Shown: positions 1-7,051, counted from the stretch's first letter. The stretch is DNA of 18,876 bases from Gemmatimonadota bacterium (GCA_003131365.1 PKVB01000207.1:8411-27286), one strand, 5' to 3'. The notes: generated by a model not told the origin, from the sequence alone. Translations and numbers: made by a program.

Positions 1-789
1 CACCACGGCGTCGTCGGATACAGCGTCATCGACCTCGAGACTGGCGCGCGCATCAACAGGCGTGGAGACGAGACCTTTCCCACCGCCAGCCTGATCAAGG
101 TCGCGATTCTCGTGACGGTGTACGATCTCGTGGCGAAAGGCCAGCTCTCTCTCGACGATCCGCTCACCGTGCTCAAGATCGATCAGGTGCCGGGTTCGGG
201 GGTTGTCCAGTTCCTTCACAACGGGACGGTGCTAACCGTACACGACGCGGCGTGGCTCATGTCCACGATCAGCGACAATACGGCGACCAATCTGCTGCTG
301 GATCGCATCATCATCCGGCGCGTCTGGGCCAAGATGGACTCCCTCGGGCTCCAGCACACCCGCGTTCATTCGAAGAGCTTCCTCCGCAACTCGAGCGTCG
401 CGATGGACAGCTCGGTGAAGTACGGACTGGGCGTGACGACTCCGAACGAGATGGCGCATCTGTTCGAGCTGATGGCGCTGGGCAAGGCGGTGAATCCCGC
501 TGCCGACTCCGCGATGCTCGACATCCTCGAGCACAACACGACGGACTTCATGCTTCAGCGTTATCTGGAGGGAGCACGCGCCGCACACAAGGATGGCGAG
601 ACGGACGCTGTTCGAACCGAGTGTACGCTCTGGTACCTGCGCAACCGCGTCGTGGCCTGCGTGATGACCAAGGAGAACAAGGATCAGCGCTGGATTCTGG
701 ACAACGAGCCTCAGCTCACGCTCGCCAACATGGGGCTCGCGATCATCAACGCTTTCGGGGGAGTGCCACCGGCTCCGCCCTCGTCCTAG
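1..789 (+). CDS. Serine hydrolase, class A beta-lactamase-like fold (5' end outside window)
   Basis: The reading frame is open from base 1, so the N-terminus lies outside the window; 262 residues are visible. Three active-site elements of the penicillin-binding/class A beta-lactamase fold are present: S-L-I-K (SxxK, Ser30 and Lys33 of the visible part), S-D-N at residues 91-93, and H-K-D-G near residues 196-199, where KTG is usual. The SxxK to SDN spacing of about 60 residues matches class A enzymes. I do not see the ExxLN omega-loop motif that carries the deacylating Glu166 of true class A beta-lactamases. A DD-peptidase-like or other serine hydrolase is therefore as likely as a resistance enzyme. 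Proteins of this family are normally exported; the signal peptide would lie upstream of the window. The gene converges on the next one, with both stop codons inside CTAG at 786-789. Confidence 0.85.
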   Translation, partial: HHGVVGYSVIDLETGARINRRGDETFPTASLIKVAILVTVYDLVAKGQLSLDDPLTVLKIDQVPGSGVVQFLHNGTVLTVHDAAWLMSTISDNTATNLLLDRIIIRRVWAKMDSLGLQHTRVHSKSFLRNSSVAMDSSVKYGLGVTTPNEMAHLFELMALGKAVNPAADSAMLDILEHNTTDFMLQRYLEGARAAHKDGETDAVRTECTLWYLRNRVVACVMTKENKDQRWILDNEPQLTLANMGLAIINAFGGVPPAPPSS

Positions 790-1145
790 ATAACTCTGTG
801 CCTTCCGCTGGCCCGCGCGGCCAGTGCTCTCACATCCGCTGGCGTGAGCAGCGTCTCATAGTGTGCCGAGCGCTCATCGTAGTGAGTCAGGAACTTTGCG
901 GCAGCCGGCGCGATCACCGCCCGCTCGTAGTCTTTGCCGGCGAATGTCTTCACCGCGGCTATGTCGGTGAATTGTGTGATCGTGAGAAACTCGATTTCGC
1001 GGTTGGCGGCCTCGCGTCGTAGTAGATACGCGCCGTTGTAGCCCCTGATTCGATGGATTCCGGGCAGGACCTCTGCGCGAAGCAGCGATTCGTACTTGTC
1101 GGCATTCTCAAGTGTCGTCCAGCCGTGCCAGATTCTGCTGATCAT
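786..1145 (-). CDS. Antibiotic biosynthesis monooxygenase-type (ABM) small protein
   Basis: Predicted protein of 119 residues beginning MISRIWHGWT. Its size and sequence fit the dimeric alpha/beta-barrel ABM family (quinol or polyketide monooxygenases, and many uncharacterised stress proteins). The N-terminal RIWHGWT strand and the central E-F-L-T-I-T-Q-F strand are typical. I chose the ATG at 1145 because a good ribosome-binding site (GAGGTG) lies about 6 bases upstream on the minus strand. A GTG at 1154 would add three residues but overlaps that site. The substrate cannot be read from the sequence. The gene stands alone: its 3' end overlaps the convergent hydrolase by 4 bases, and about 200 non-coding bases separate it from the cytochrome gene upstream. 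The family assignment is fairly sure; the enzymatic role is not. Confidence 0.8.
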   Translation of the reverse strand: MISRIWHGWTTLENADKYESLLRAEVLPGIHRIRGYNGAYLLRREAANREIEFLTITQFTDIAAVKTFAGKDYERAVIAPAAAKFLTHYDERSAHYETLLTPADVRALAARASGRHRVI

Positions 1146-1242
1146 ACTACGCACCTCATTTTGCTTCTCAGTTGCTCATTCAAACTCGCTATCCTACTCC
1201 GAGTCATCGTTTTACGTGTCAAGAATTCAGCCACGGTGCTGC

Positions 1243-1260
1243 CCAATTTCAGTGAATTGG
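1243..1260. repeat. Inverted repeat CCAATT-N6-AATTGG
   Basis: This is a perfect 6-base dyad with a 6-base spacer, about 100 bases upstream of the ABM start. It could be an operator or part of the 3' end of the cytochrome operon. There is no T-run beside it, so a classical intrinsic terminator is not supported. Confidence 0.4.
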
Positions 1261-1305
1261 CGTAACGCCTGAGGTGGTGTGCATTCCTGGTGATCCTGAG
1301 CCCTT

Positions 1306-1319
1306 CGTAGGGGACTACG
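1306..1319 (-). terminator. Possible hairpin after the cytochrome c operon
   Basis: CGTAG and CTACG form a 5-base-pair stem around a 4-base loop, about 27 bases past the cytochrome stop codon on the minus strand. The position suits transcript termination, but the stem is short and lacks a T-tract, so this is a weak call. Confidence 0.25.
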
Positions 1320-1346
1320 GCCGCCCACAAATGGCGAACAAGATGC

Positions 1347-1913
1347 TCAGTGACCGGTTCGTTCTACCGTTTTACCGGTGAAATTCTCGGTGCTCAGATC
1401 CTTGGATGACAGTGAGCGCACGTACGCTGTCAGAATCCAGATCTGTTCGTTGGAGATGCGACCTCCCCACGCCGGCATCCCGTCGGGCCTGCCCTGATAA
1501 ATCGATTCGAACACATCGCCAGGTGATCCGCCGAAGTGCCACCGCCCATCCTGAAAGCTGGGGCCCATCGCGCCGGATCCGTCCGCACCGTGGCAGTCGA
1601 GGCAATTATATCCTACGAACAGCTTCGCGCCGTTCGCGATTGCTCCTTTGTCCCCCTCGTAGCGATTCTTTATCGGCAGTGGCTTGATCTGCAACGGGAA
1701 CCCCGCCGGCAGGATTTCCGGGTGCTCGATGAGGCGCAGGCTATCGCCGGCCACGAAGTAGTTGCTTCCAGTATCTGTACCAACTGCCGACGTCATACCA
1801 GTCTTCGGCGAAGATGTGTCCCCTGCAGCTGGCGCTGTCTCGTGACTCCCCTGTGAGTTGCAGGAGATCGACAAGAGAAGGATGAGCAAATGCTGCGGAA
1901 GACGGCGTGGCAT
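1347..1913 (-). CDS. c-type cytochrome, probable lipoprotein, partner of the PQQ dehydrogenase
   Basis: Predicted 188-residue monohaem cytochrome c. The haem-binding motif is C-L-D-C-H at residues 104-108. The distal ligand is probably Met146, in the sequence GMPAWGG, which is typical of class I cytochromes paired with quinoprotein dehydrogenases. The N-terminus is a short hydrophobic signal ending L-S-I-S-C (Cys18). It resembles a lipobox, although Ser at -3 is not ideal. A long Ser/Thr/Gly-rich linker separates this anchor from the haem domain. An in-frame GTG-ATG at 1961-1956 overlaps the dehydrogenase stop (TGATG) and would suggest translational coupling. I prefer the ATG at 1913 because it starts the signal peptide cleanly and has GGAGG about 13 bases upstream. 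The likely role is to accept electrons from the dehydrogenase encoded just upstream and pass them to the respiratory chain. Confidence 0.88.
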   Translation of the reverse strand: MPRRLPQHLLILLLSISCNSQGSHETAPAAGDTSSPKTGMTSAVGTDTGSNYFVAGDSLRLIEHPEILPAGFPLQIKPLPIKNRYEGDKGAIANGAKLFVGYNCLDCHGADGSGAMGPSFQDGRWHFGGSPGDVFESIYQGRPDGMPAWGGRISNEQIWILTAYVRSLSSKDLSTENFTGKTVERTGH

Positions 1914-1957
1914 GTGAGGATAAATACCTCCGTGAAGATTTTGGGCCATCCTAGCCA

Positions 1958-3826
1958 TCACAGCGAAAACACGAACAGCTCACCGCCCCAGCTCGTCCAT
2001 CGGGCGATGTCAGGCAGAGTCGTTCCCCGCTCGCGAACATCGTAGGGGAGATTGGCAGCGACGTCCCCGGCGATGAGGAGTCCCATGTCGCCACCTATTC
2101 CTGCATAAATCGCGACATATTGTTTCCCATCGGGGCCCGTGTATGTCACCGGATTCCCGACTACGCCCGAGCCTACCTTGAACTGCCAGAGCACCTTGCC
2201 GCTCCTGGCGTCGACGGCCTTGAACCAGCCGTCGAGCGTTCCGTAAAACACGACGCCACCGGCGGTTGCGAGCGCGCCACCCCACACGGGATACGGCTCC
2301 TTGATTCCCCAGATCTTCTTGCCGGTCGTGGCGTCCCAGGCGATGAATTCGCCGCGATAGCCACCCGGCCCTCCTTTCTCCGGCGCGTTGCCTCCGATGA
2401 ATGGCGTGCCGGCGATGTACGTGACCGCGCGCGCCTGAAAATCCATGCAGAGATTGTTCGTCGGAACGTAGAAGAGACCTGTCTGCGGGGAGAACGCCGC
2501 GGGCTGCTGATTCTTGCCGCCCTCGAGGCTGGGACAGATATCCTTCACGTTCTTGTCCTGCGCCGTCTTCTTCGTTTCCACGACATTGGGGCGGCCGGTC
2601 GCCATGTCGATTCCTGTGGACCAGTTCATCGGGACGAACGGTTCCGCCAGGAGAATTTCGCCGGTTGCGCGATCGATCGTGTATGCGAAGCCATTGCGAT
2701 CAAAGTGCACGAGCACTTTCCGCATCTGGCCCTTGATTGGGAGGTCGACGAGGATGTTCTCGTTCACGGCGTCGTAGTCCCACATGTCGTGCGGCGTCAC
2801 CTGGAGTGCCCACACCATCTCGCCGGTGTCCGCATCGCGCGCCAGAATCGAGGCAGTCCACTTGTTGTCACCGGTGCGCTGGTTCTCATTCCACGGCCCG
2901 GGATTGCTGGTGCCGTGATAAATGAGATTGAGCGCGGGATCATAGGAGAGCCAGCCCCACACCGCGCCACCACCTGTTTTCCATGTGTCGCCCGGCCACG
3001 ACGTAGCGCCGAGGTCCTTCCCCCGATCGTGGGCGTAGAACGGCTTGAATTTCGGACCGACCTTCACGTCCTTGTCGGGCCCGATGTTGTAGGCGCGCCA
3101 GACTTCCTTTCCAGTAGCTGCATCGAGCGCGGCGATCCATCCGCGCACTCCCATCTCGCCACCGCTCGACCCCACGATGACTTTCCCTTTCACCACTATC
3201 GGCGCCATCGTGATCGTCTCGCCGCGGGAGAGATCACCCATCTTCGTGCGCCATACCTGATTGCCGGTGACCGCGTCGATCGCGACGGTGTGCCCGTCGA
3301 GCAGATTATAGAAGATCCTTCCGTCGGCGTACGTGGCACCGCGATTCACCACGTCGCAGCAGGCTCTGCCGATTGCCTGCTGGGAGTTGTCCGGACGGAA
3401 CTTCCACTTGAGCGGCTGCCCGGTCTGCGCAAGGTCGATCGCGTACGAGACGTTGGGATACGGCGTGACGACGTACATCGTGTTGCCCACGACCAGTGGC
3501 TGGCCCTCGTGTCCGCGCAGCACTCCGGTCGAGAATGCCCAGGATACGTGGAGGTTCGCGGCGTTTTGCGGAGTGATCGAAGCGAGCTCGCTGTAGCGCG
3601 AGCTGGCGTAGTCGCCGGCGGGCATCTGCCATTCACCGGGTGGGCCGGCGTGCGCGACGGCGATTCGCGCGCCCGATGTAGATGCCGTCCCCGTTGCGGC
3701 GCCCGACGTCACCTGCGGCTCCGAGCCGGAAGCGCTGTCGGCGGTCGCGCCCTTGTCGCCACCGTTGCATGCTGCCACAGCCATCAGCGTCGCAATCGCG
3801 GCGTGCCCGAGTAAGACTCGCTTCAT
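1958..3826 (-). CDS. PQQ-dependent alcohol dehydrogenase (quinoprotein), lipoprotein, with lanthanide-type Asp
   Basis: Predicted 622-residue eight-bladed propeller quinoprotein of the methanol/ethanol dehydrogenase family, which oxidises alcohols in the periplasm. The adjacent cysteines that contact PQQ are Cys156-Cys157. Metal and catalytic residues align with MxaF by spacing: Glu224 (MxaF Glu177), Asn308 (Asn261) and Asp350 (Asp303). Residue Asp352, in W-D-Y-D, sits where XoxF and other rare-earth enzymes carry an extra Asp and calcium MxaF has Ala. Several tryptophan-docking (propeller) repeats are visible, for example GKEVWRAY and GKVLWQFK. The N-terminus carries a signal with a good lipobox (V-A-A-C, Cys20), so the enzyme is predicted to be membrane-anchored, unlike soluble MxaF/XoxF. 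The ATG at 3826 has GAGGAG about 7 bases upstream. The cytochrome gene follows directly. The substrate is unknown; lanthanide use is inferred from one residue. Confidence 0.92.
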   Translation of the reverse strand: MKRVLLGHAAIATLMAVAACNGGDKGATADSASGSEPQVTSGAATGTASTSGARIAVAHAGPPGEWQMPAGDYASSRYSELASITPQNAANLHVSWAFSTGVLRGHEGQPLVVGNTMYVVTPYPNVSYAIDLAQTGQPLKWKFRPDNSQQAIGRACCDVVNRGATYADGRIFYNLLDGHTVAIDAVTGNQVWRTKMGDLSRGETITMAPIVVKGKVIVGSSGGEMGVRGWIAALDAATGKEVWRAYNIGPDKDVKVGPKFKPFYAHDRGKDLGATSWPGDTWKTGGGAVWGWLSYDPALNLIYHGTSNPGPWNENQRTGDNKWTASILARDADTGEMVWALQVTPHDMWDYDAVNENILVDLPIKGQMRKVLVHFDRNGFAYTIDRATGEILLAEPFVPMNWSTGIDMATGRPNVVETKKTAQDKNVKDICPSLEGGKNQQPAAFSPQTGLFYVPTNNLCMDFQARAVTYIAGTPFIGGNAPEKGGPGGYRGEFIAWDATTGKKIWGIKEPYPVWGGALATAGGVVFYGTLDGWFKAVDARSGKVLWQFKVGSGVVGNPVTYTGPDGKQYVAIYAGIGGDMGLLIAGDVAANLPYDVRERGTTLPDIARWTSWGGELFVFSL

Positions 3827-3848
3827 CTCATCTCCTCTCTGCTACGGA

Positions 3849-4343
3849 CTATTTCGGAATCACATAATCCTGCGCCGCTATGATCTGCCACCGATCGTTG
3901 TGGCGCTGCCAGGTGTCGGTGAATTGATATCGCCGGTCGAAGGGACCCTGCTTTCCCTTCCCTCTGAGATGCAGTACACCCGTGATGACCTGCACATCCC
4001 CGAAATCGTGAGCCCGCATTCCCTCGTTGCGCGCCCACTCGACGCGATCGGAGCCCGTCACGCTCTTCATCACATCGCTGCGATTCATCACGGACGCGTT
4101 TTCCGTGTAGACGAAATTCGGCGCCAGCAGGCGATCGAACGTGCGCGTGTCACGCTGTACGAGCGCCGTTGTCCACTGGTCCTCGAGTTGGATCGGCGGA
4201 AGCGTAGGAGTTGCCGCGCGCGGCATTGGACGCCCGCCCGTAGTAATTGGAGTTGGCGTTGGTGGCACCCTACGAGTCCCCTGCGCAAACAAGGGGGCGG
4301 CTGAAATGGCGAGCATCAGAAAAGCGGTCGAAGGACATCTCAT
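3849..4343 (-). CDS. Exported NTF2-like / DUF4440 (SnoaL-like) protein
   Basis: Predicted 164-residue protein. Residues 1-20 form a signal peptide (MRCPSTAFLMLAISAAPLFA), then comes a Pro/Thr-rich linker. From about residue 50 an NTF2-fold domain of the DUF4440 type follows, with the family pattern D-Q-W-T-T-A-L-V-Q-R-D at the start and D-R-W-Q-I-I-A-A-Q near the end. Such domains bind small ligands or act as isomerase-like or scaffold modules; no catalytic residues can be named. I chose the ATG at 4343 because it starts the signal peptide and is preceded by GGAGGAG at an ideal distance; the in-frame extension to 4385 is unlikely. It is the first gene of the operon with the PQQ dehydrogenase (22-base gap) and the cytochrome. 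That suggests an accessory role in alcohol oxidation, but this is inference only. Confidence 0.82.
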   Translation of the reverse strand: MRCPSTAFLMLAISAAPLFAQGTRRVPPTPTPITTGGRPMPRAATPTLPPIQLEDQWTTALVQRDTRTFDRLLAPNFVYTENASVMNRSDVMKSVTGSDRVEWARNEGMRAHDFGDVQVITGVLHLRGKGKQGPFDRRYQFTDTWQRHNDRWQIIAAQDYVIPK

Positions 4344-4373
4344 CAGTATTCTCCTCCATCCGACGCGTTCAGT

Positions 4374-4399
4374 TAAGTGCAACATCTAAGTGCAACATC
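4374..4399. repeat. Perfect 13-base tandem duplication
   Basis: TAAGTGCAACATC occurs twice, head to tail, with no gap. It lies about 30 bases upstream of the dehydrogenase operon start and about 130 bases upstream of the methylglyoxal synthase start, in the shared divergent promoter region. It may be a paired regulator site or a recent slippage duplication. Confidence 0.6.
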
Positions 4400-4455
4400 C
4401 GCCGTCCGGCTGCAAGCCTCCGGCCGCGGGAACGTTACCCAAAGCGGCCGAGATG

Positions 4456-4471
4456 GTGACCAGATGGTCAC
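4456..4471. promoter_or_regulatory. Inverted repeat GTGACC-AGAT-GGTCAC before methylglyoxal synthase
   Basis: These are perfect 6-base arms with a 4-base spacer, in the 187-base divergent intergenic region and about 60 bases before the mgsA-like start. AGATGGT also occurs as a direct repeat across it. The size and symmetry fit a regulator operator or an mRNA leader hairpin. No specific regulator can be named. Confidence 0.4.
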
Positions 4472-4530
4472 AATCAGCGCCTATGATTGTTGCCAGAACC
4501 TCACCAAGGCCAACCCTCTCCAAGGCGTAT

Positions 4531-5052
4531 ATGTCCAGCCGCCGCTTGCTGTTGATGAATTCCAACAAGCGAATTGCCCTGATCGCGCACGACAACCGCA
4601 AGCGCGATCTGCTCGATTGGGTTCGTGGCAATCGCGGTGTTCTCATGCACCACGAGCTTTTCGCGACAGGAACGACTGGCTCAATCCTGAGCGCAGAGCT
4701 CGGCCTCCACATCACGAAATTCGTCAGCGGACCGTTTGGCGGAGTTCAGCAGCTCGGCGCGGCGCTCGTCGAAGGGCGAATTGACCTCGTCATCTTCTTT
4801 TCGGATCCCCTCCAGCCACATCCGCACGACGTCGACGTGAACGCACTCCTGCGGATAGCCGTGGTCTACAACATTCCCGTCGCCTGCAACCGTGCGACGG
4901 CCGATTTCATGGTGTCATCTCCCCTGATGAGGGAAGAGTATCGCCGCCTCACCATGGGAATCGAGGATCAGCTGGTGCGATGGATTCCGGCGACCGCGAC
5001 GGCAACTGCAACTGAACAAGACGGCAGCTTGAGCCTGAAAGGTCTCAGTTGA
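4531..5052 (+). CDS. mgsA: Methylglyoxal synthase homologue lacking the catalytic base Asp
   Basis: Predicted 173-residue protein clearly homologous to methylglyoxal synthase, which converts dihydroxyacetone phosphate to methylglyoxal and phosphate. Phosphate-binding elements are present: AHD at 19-21, Lys24, and FATGTTG at 44-50. The DP..PHD.DV block is also there, with Asp92, His99 and Asp102 matching E. coli Asp91, His98 and Asp101. The E. coli catalytic base Asp71 (GGDQQ) is replaced by Val72 here (GGVQQ). The codon is GTT at 4744-4746, one base from the Asp codon GAT. The C-terminus ends in a T-A-T-A-T-A-T run and a polar tail rather than the usual short helix. Start choice: ATG at 4531 (AAGG upstream, weak) precedes another ATG at 4555; longer in-frame extensions lack similarity. 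Activity is uncertain. The family is sure; the symbol reflects homology only. Confidence 0.88.
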   Translation: MSSRRLLLMNSNKRIALIAHDNRKRDLLDWVRGNRGVLMHHELFATGTTGSILSAELGLHITKFVSGPFGGVQQLGAALVEGRIDLVIFFSDPLQPHPHDVDVNALLRIAVVYNIPVACNRATADFMVSSPLMREEYRRLTMGIEDQLVRWIPATATATATEQDGSLSLKGLS

Positions 5053-5061
5053 CAGCCTTAA

Positions 5062-5076
5062 ATCGTGTTACACGAT
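5062..5076. repeat. Palindrome ATCGTGT-T-ACACGAT at a convergent gene junction
   Basis: Perfect 7-base arms around a single central base lie between the converging mgsA-like and methyltransferase-like genes, covering the latter's stop codon. The loop is too short for an ordinary terminator hairpin in RNA, though pairing with fewer bases is possible. It could be a protein-binding dyad. Confidence 0.35.
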
Positions 5077-5661
5077 GTATGGAACGAACCGTTTTGTCTC
5101 CTTCATATAGGAACGGTACGGCTCGCCAATAGTATCGAGCAACGCCCGTTCCTCGATCTTTACGCGGTAGCCGTAAGTCGCGATCGTGCCAATCGTGAGA
5201 AGGATGAAACTGAACCAGCTTCCCAGCGCCAATCCGATTCCGATGAACATCATCATGCCCGCCGTATACGACGGATGCCGCACCAGACGGTACGGACCGG
5301 TGCGAATCACCGGCTGATCGGATCTCGCTCTCACGTCTCCAGTGAAATACTGGCCGAGCGTGCGAAAGCAGTAGCGTCGGAGCAGGCTGCCGAGAGCTAT
5401 CAGGGATAGACCGACCGCGAATAGCGGCAGCTGCGCTCCTGGCGGAAACGACCACACCCGGACGAATGCGAGCCCAAAAGCGATAAGGAGCGCGATCCAC
5501 ATTCCGCCGAGCAACACTCGCAAGGATCCGCCGTCCCTGGAGTCGCTGCCTTTCACCCCTTCAATACCACCCTGCACGACCTTCCATTCGGGCAGGAATG
5601 CCCAGACGTAGACTGCCCAGAAGATCAGGGCGTGGGGCCAGACAAAAGGCAACGGTCTCAT
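5068..5661 (-). CDS. Isoprenylcysteine carboxyl methyltransferase (ICMT)-like membrane protein
   Basis: Predicted 197-residue membrane protein with four to five hydrophobic segments, at about residues 8-25, 48-70, 76-93 and 133-155. It carries the ICMT/PEMT signature: R-T-G-P-Y-R-L-V-R-H-P-S-Y at 120-132, followed by a Glu pair in V-K-I-E-E-R-A-L near 160 and Y-R-S-Y-M-K near 172. In this superfamily these residues form the S-adenosylmethionine pocket and the active site. Bacterial members methylate varied small or lipid substrates, and bacteria generally lack prenylated CaaX proteins, so the substrate is unknown. The start ATG at 5661 has no clear ribosome-binding site. It is transcribed towards mgsA and divergently from the MFS exporter, with at most about 40 bases between their starts. 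Confidence 0.8.
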   Translation of the reverse strand: MRPLPFVWPHALIFWAVYVWAFLPEWKVVQGGIEGVKGSDSRDGGSLRVLLGGMWIALLIAFGLAFVRVWSFPPGAQLPLFAVGLSLIALGSLLRRYCFRTLGQYFTGDVRARSDQPVIRTGPYRLVRHPSYTAGMMMFIGIGLALGSWFSFILLTIGTIATYGYRVKIEERALLDTIGEPYRSYMKETKRFVPYIV

Positions 5662-5703
5662 GCGCGCTCAGTAAATAGCACCATTATTGCGCTCCCGCCA
5701 ATC

Positions 5704-7023
5704 GTGACGGACGTCTCTCCCAAGCCCCGCGAGCAGCCGCGGAAACAGCTGCATCTCACCCGGGCTCTGCAGCACCGCAATTACCGGCTCTTTTTTAGCG
5801 GGCAGACGGTTTCGCTCATCGGCACCTGGATCACGCGCATCGCGACCAGCTGGCTGGTGTATCGGCTGACTGGCTCGGTGTTTCTGCTCGGCGTCGTCGG
5901 ATTCTTCGGACAGATTCCCACGCTGCTTCTCGCGCCCTTTGCCGGCGTTCTCGTGGATCGATGGGATCGCCATCGAATCCTGATCGTCACGCAGTCTCTC
6001 TCGATGCTGCAGTCCGTCGGTCTCGCCGTGCTGACCTTCGCGGGCGTGATCACGGTCGTGGACATTCTCATTCTCCAGGTCGTGCAGGGGATCATCAACG
6101 CCTTCGACACGCCCGCGCGACAGGCGTTCGTGGTGGAAATGGTCGAGGATCGATCCCACCTCTCCAACGCCATCGTGCTCAACTCATCCATGGTGAATGC
6201 GAGCCGTGTCATAGGCCCGTCGATTGGAGGCATCCTGATTGCGGCGTTCGGAGAGGGCTGGTGCTTCGCGCTGGATGCGATTTCCTACATCGCAGTCATT
6301 GCTTCGCTCCTGGCGATGCGCGTGGAGAAACGGCTTGCTCGCGAGACCAAGACTCGGGCGCTACAGGAGCTGAGAGCCGGATTCAGCTACGTCACGCGCT
6401 TCGCGCCGGTGCGCGACTCACTGCTGCTCGTCGCGCTCGTCGCGACGATGGGCATGCCGTATACGGTGTTGATGCCGGCGATCGCCGCCACCGTCCTTCA
6501 CGGCGGCCCCCACACACTCGGGTATCTCATGACGGCGTCGGGTGTCGGCGCGCTCGCGGGCGCGTTCTATCTTGCGTCGCGTACCTCTGTGCTCGGCCTC
6601 GGTCGCGCGATCGTGATCGCCTCGATCACCTTCGGAGCGGGGCTGTTGGCTTTTTCCTTCTCCCGGGTCCTCTGGCTCTCCATTTTGATTCTGCCCTTCG
6701 TAGGTGGAGGCATGATGGTCGAGATGGCGTCGACGAATACCATCCTCCAGACGATCGTCGATGACGAGATGCGTGGAAGAGTTATGGCCTACTACACCAT
6801 GGCTTTTCTTGGCACTGCTCCACTCGGCAGCCTGATGGCGGGTTTCGTGGCCGCTCAAATTGGTCCGATGAAAACAATCATGATTGGCGGTGCCGCATGC
6901 GTGATCGCGGGAGTCATATTCGCATTCAGGCTCCCCACGCTTCGGGCCCACGTGCGCCCGATTTACATCGAGCGAGGAATTCTCGCGGCCACGGAGCTCG
7001 AGGGCGCGTCGAAATCTCTCTGA
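5704..7023 (+). CDS. MFS exporter, MFS_3 / EntS-like family
   Basis: Predicted 439-residue, about 12-helix transporter of the major facilitator superfamily, transmembrane-secretion-effector (MFS_3) branch. That branch includes the enterobactin exporter EntS and many drug efflux proteins. The start L-Q-H-R-N-Y-R-L-F-F-S-G-Q, the A-G-V-L-V-D-R-W-D-R loop between helices 2 and 3, and the D-T-P-A-R-Q-A-F motif after helix 4 are all characteristic. Start choice is uncertain. GTG at 5704 gives a normal short cytoplasmic N-terminus; GTG at 5632 would add 24 residues but overlap the divergent methyltransferase by 30 bases. Neither has a strong ribosome-binding site. The substrate is unknown. A pnuC-like gene follows after 31 bases on the same strand, so co-transcription is possible, but a hairpin fills that gap. 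Confidence 0.88.
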   Translation: MTDVSPKPREQPRKQLHLTRALQHRNYRLFFSGQTVSLIGTWITRIATSWLVYRLTGSVFLLGVVGFFGQIPTLLLAPFAGVLVDRWDRHRILIVTQSLSMLQSVGLAVLTFAGVITVVDILILQVVQGIINAFDTPARQAFVVEMVEDRSHLSNAIVLNSSMVNASRVIGPSIGGILIAAFGEGWCFALDAISYIAVIASLLAMRVEKRLARETKTRALQELRAGFSYVTRFAPVRDSLLLVALVATMGMPYTVLMPAIAATVLHGGPHTLGYLMTASGVGALAGAFYLASRTSVLGLGRAIVIASITFGAGLLAFSFSRVLWLSILILPFVGGGMMVEMASTNTILQTIVDDEMRGRVMAYYTMAFLGTAPLGSLMAGFVAAQIGPMKTIMIGGAACVIAGVIFAFRLPTLRAHVRPIYIERGILAATELEGASKSL

Positions 7024-7025
7024 CG

Positions 7026-7051
7026 GCGGCGAATTCAATTACATTCGCCGC
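7026..7051 (+). promoter_or_regulatory. Strong hairpin between the MFS stop and the pnuC start
   Basis: GCGGCGAAT and ATTCGCCGC form a perfect 9-base-pair stem with an 8-base loop (TCAATTAC). It fills the gap between the upstream stop (7021-7023) and the ATG at 7055. The pnuC gene has no visible Shine-Dalgarno sequence, so the hairpin covers the place where ribosomes should bind. It may dampen pnuC translation, or reduce read-through from the exporter gene. No T-run follows, so plain intrinsic termination is less likely. Confidence 0.55.

Larger units (their letters stand above)
1146..1346. other. Intergenic region with two small inverted repeats
   Basis: This 201-base gap lies downstream of the cytochrome gene and upstream of the ABM gene, both on the minus strand. 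It holds no convincing coding region. It should contain the operon's 3' end and the ABM promoter. Two small dyads are visible, at 1243-1260 and 1306-1319. I cannot assign a clear -35/-10 pair. Confidence 0.5.

Noticed and set aside
1261..1330. GATCCTGAGCCCTTCGTAGGGG resembling scattered intergenic repeats seen in many GC-rich bacteria
   Set aside because: Only one copy is present in the window and the likeness is partial; without a genome search it cannot be called a repeat family.
2120..3814. A 564-codon open frame antisense to the PQQ dehydrogenase gene
   Set aside because: It mirrors the dehydrogenase in another frame. Long antisense frames are expected in GC-rich genes, and its product is Arg/His-rich with no recognisable domain, while the opposite strand encodes a full quinoprotein.
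5045..5500. A 151-codon minus-strand frame inside the ICMT-like gene
   Set aside because: It is an out-of-frame shadow; only the 5068-5661 frame shows the ICMT signature and membrane segments.
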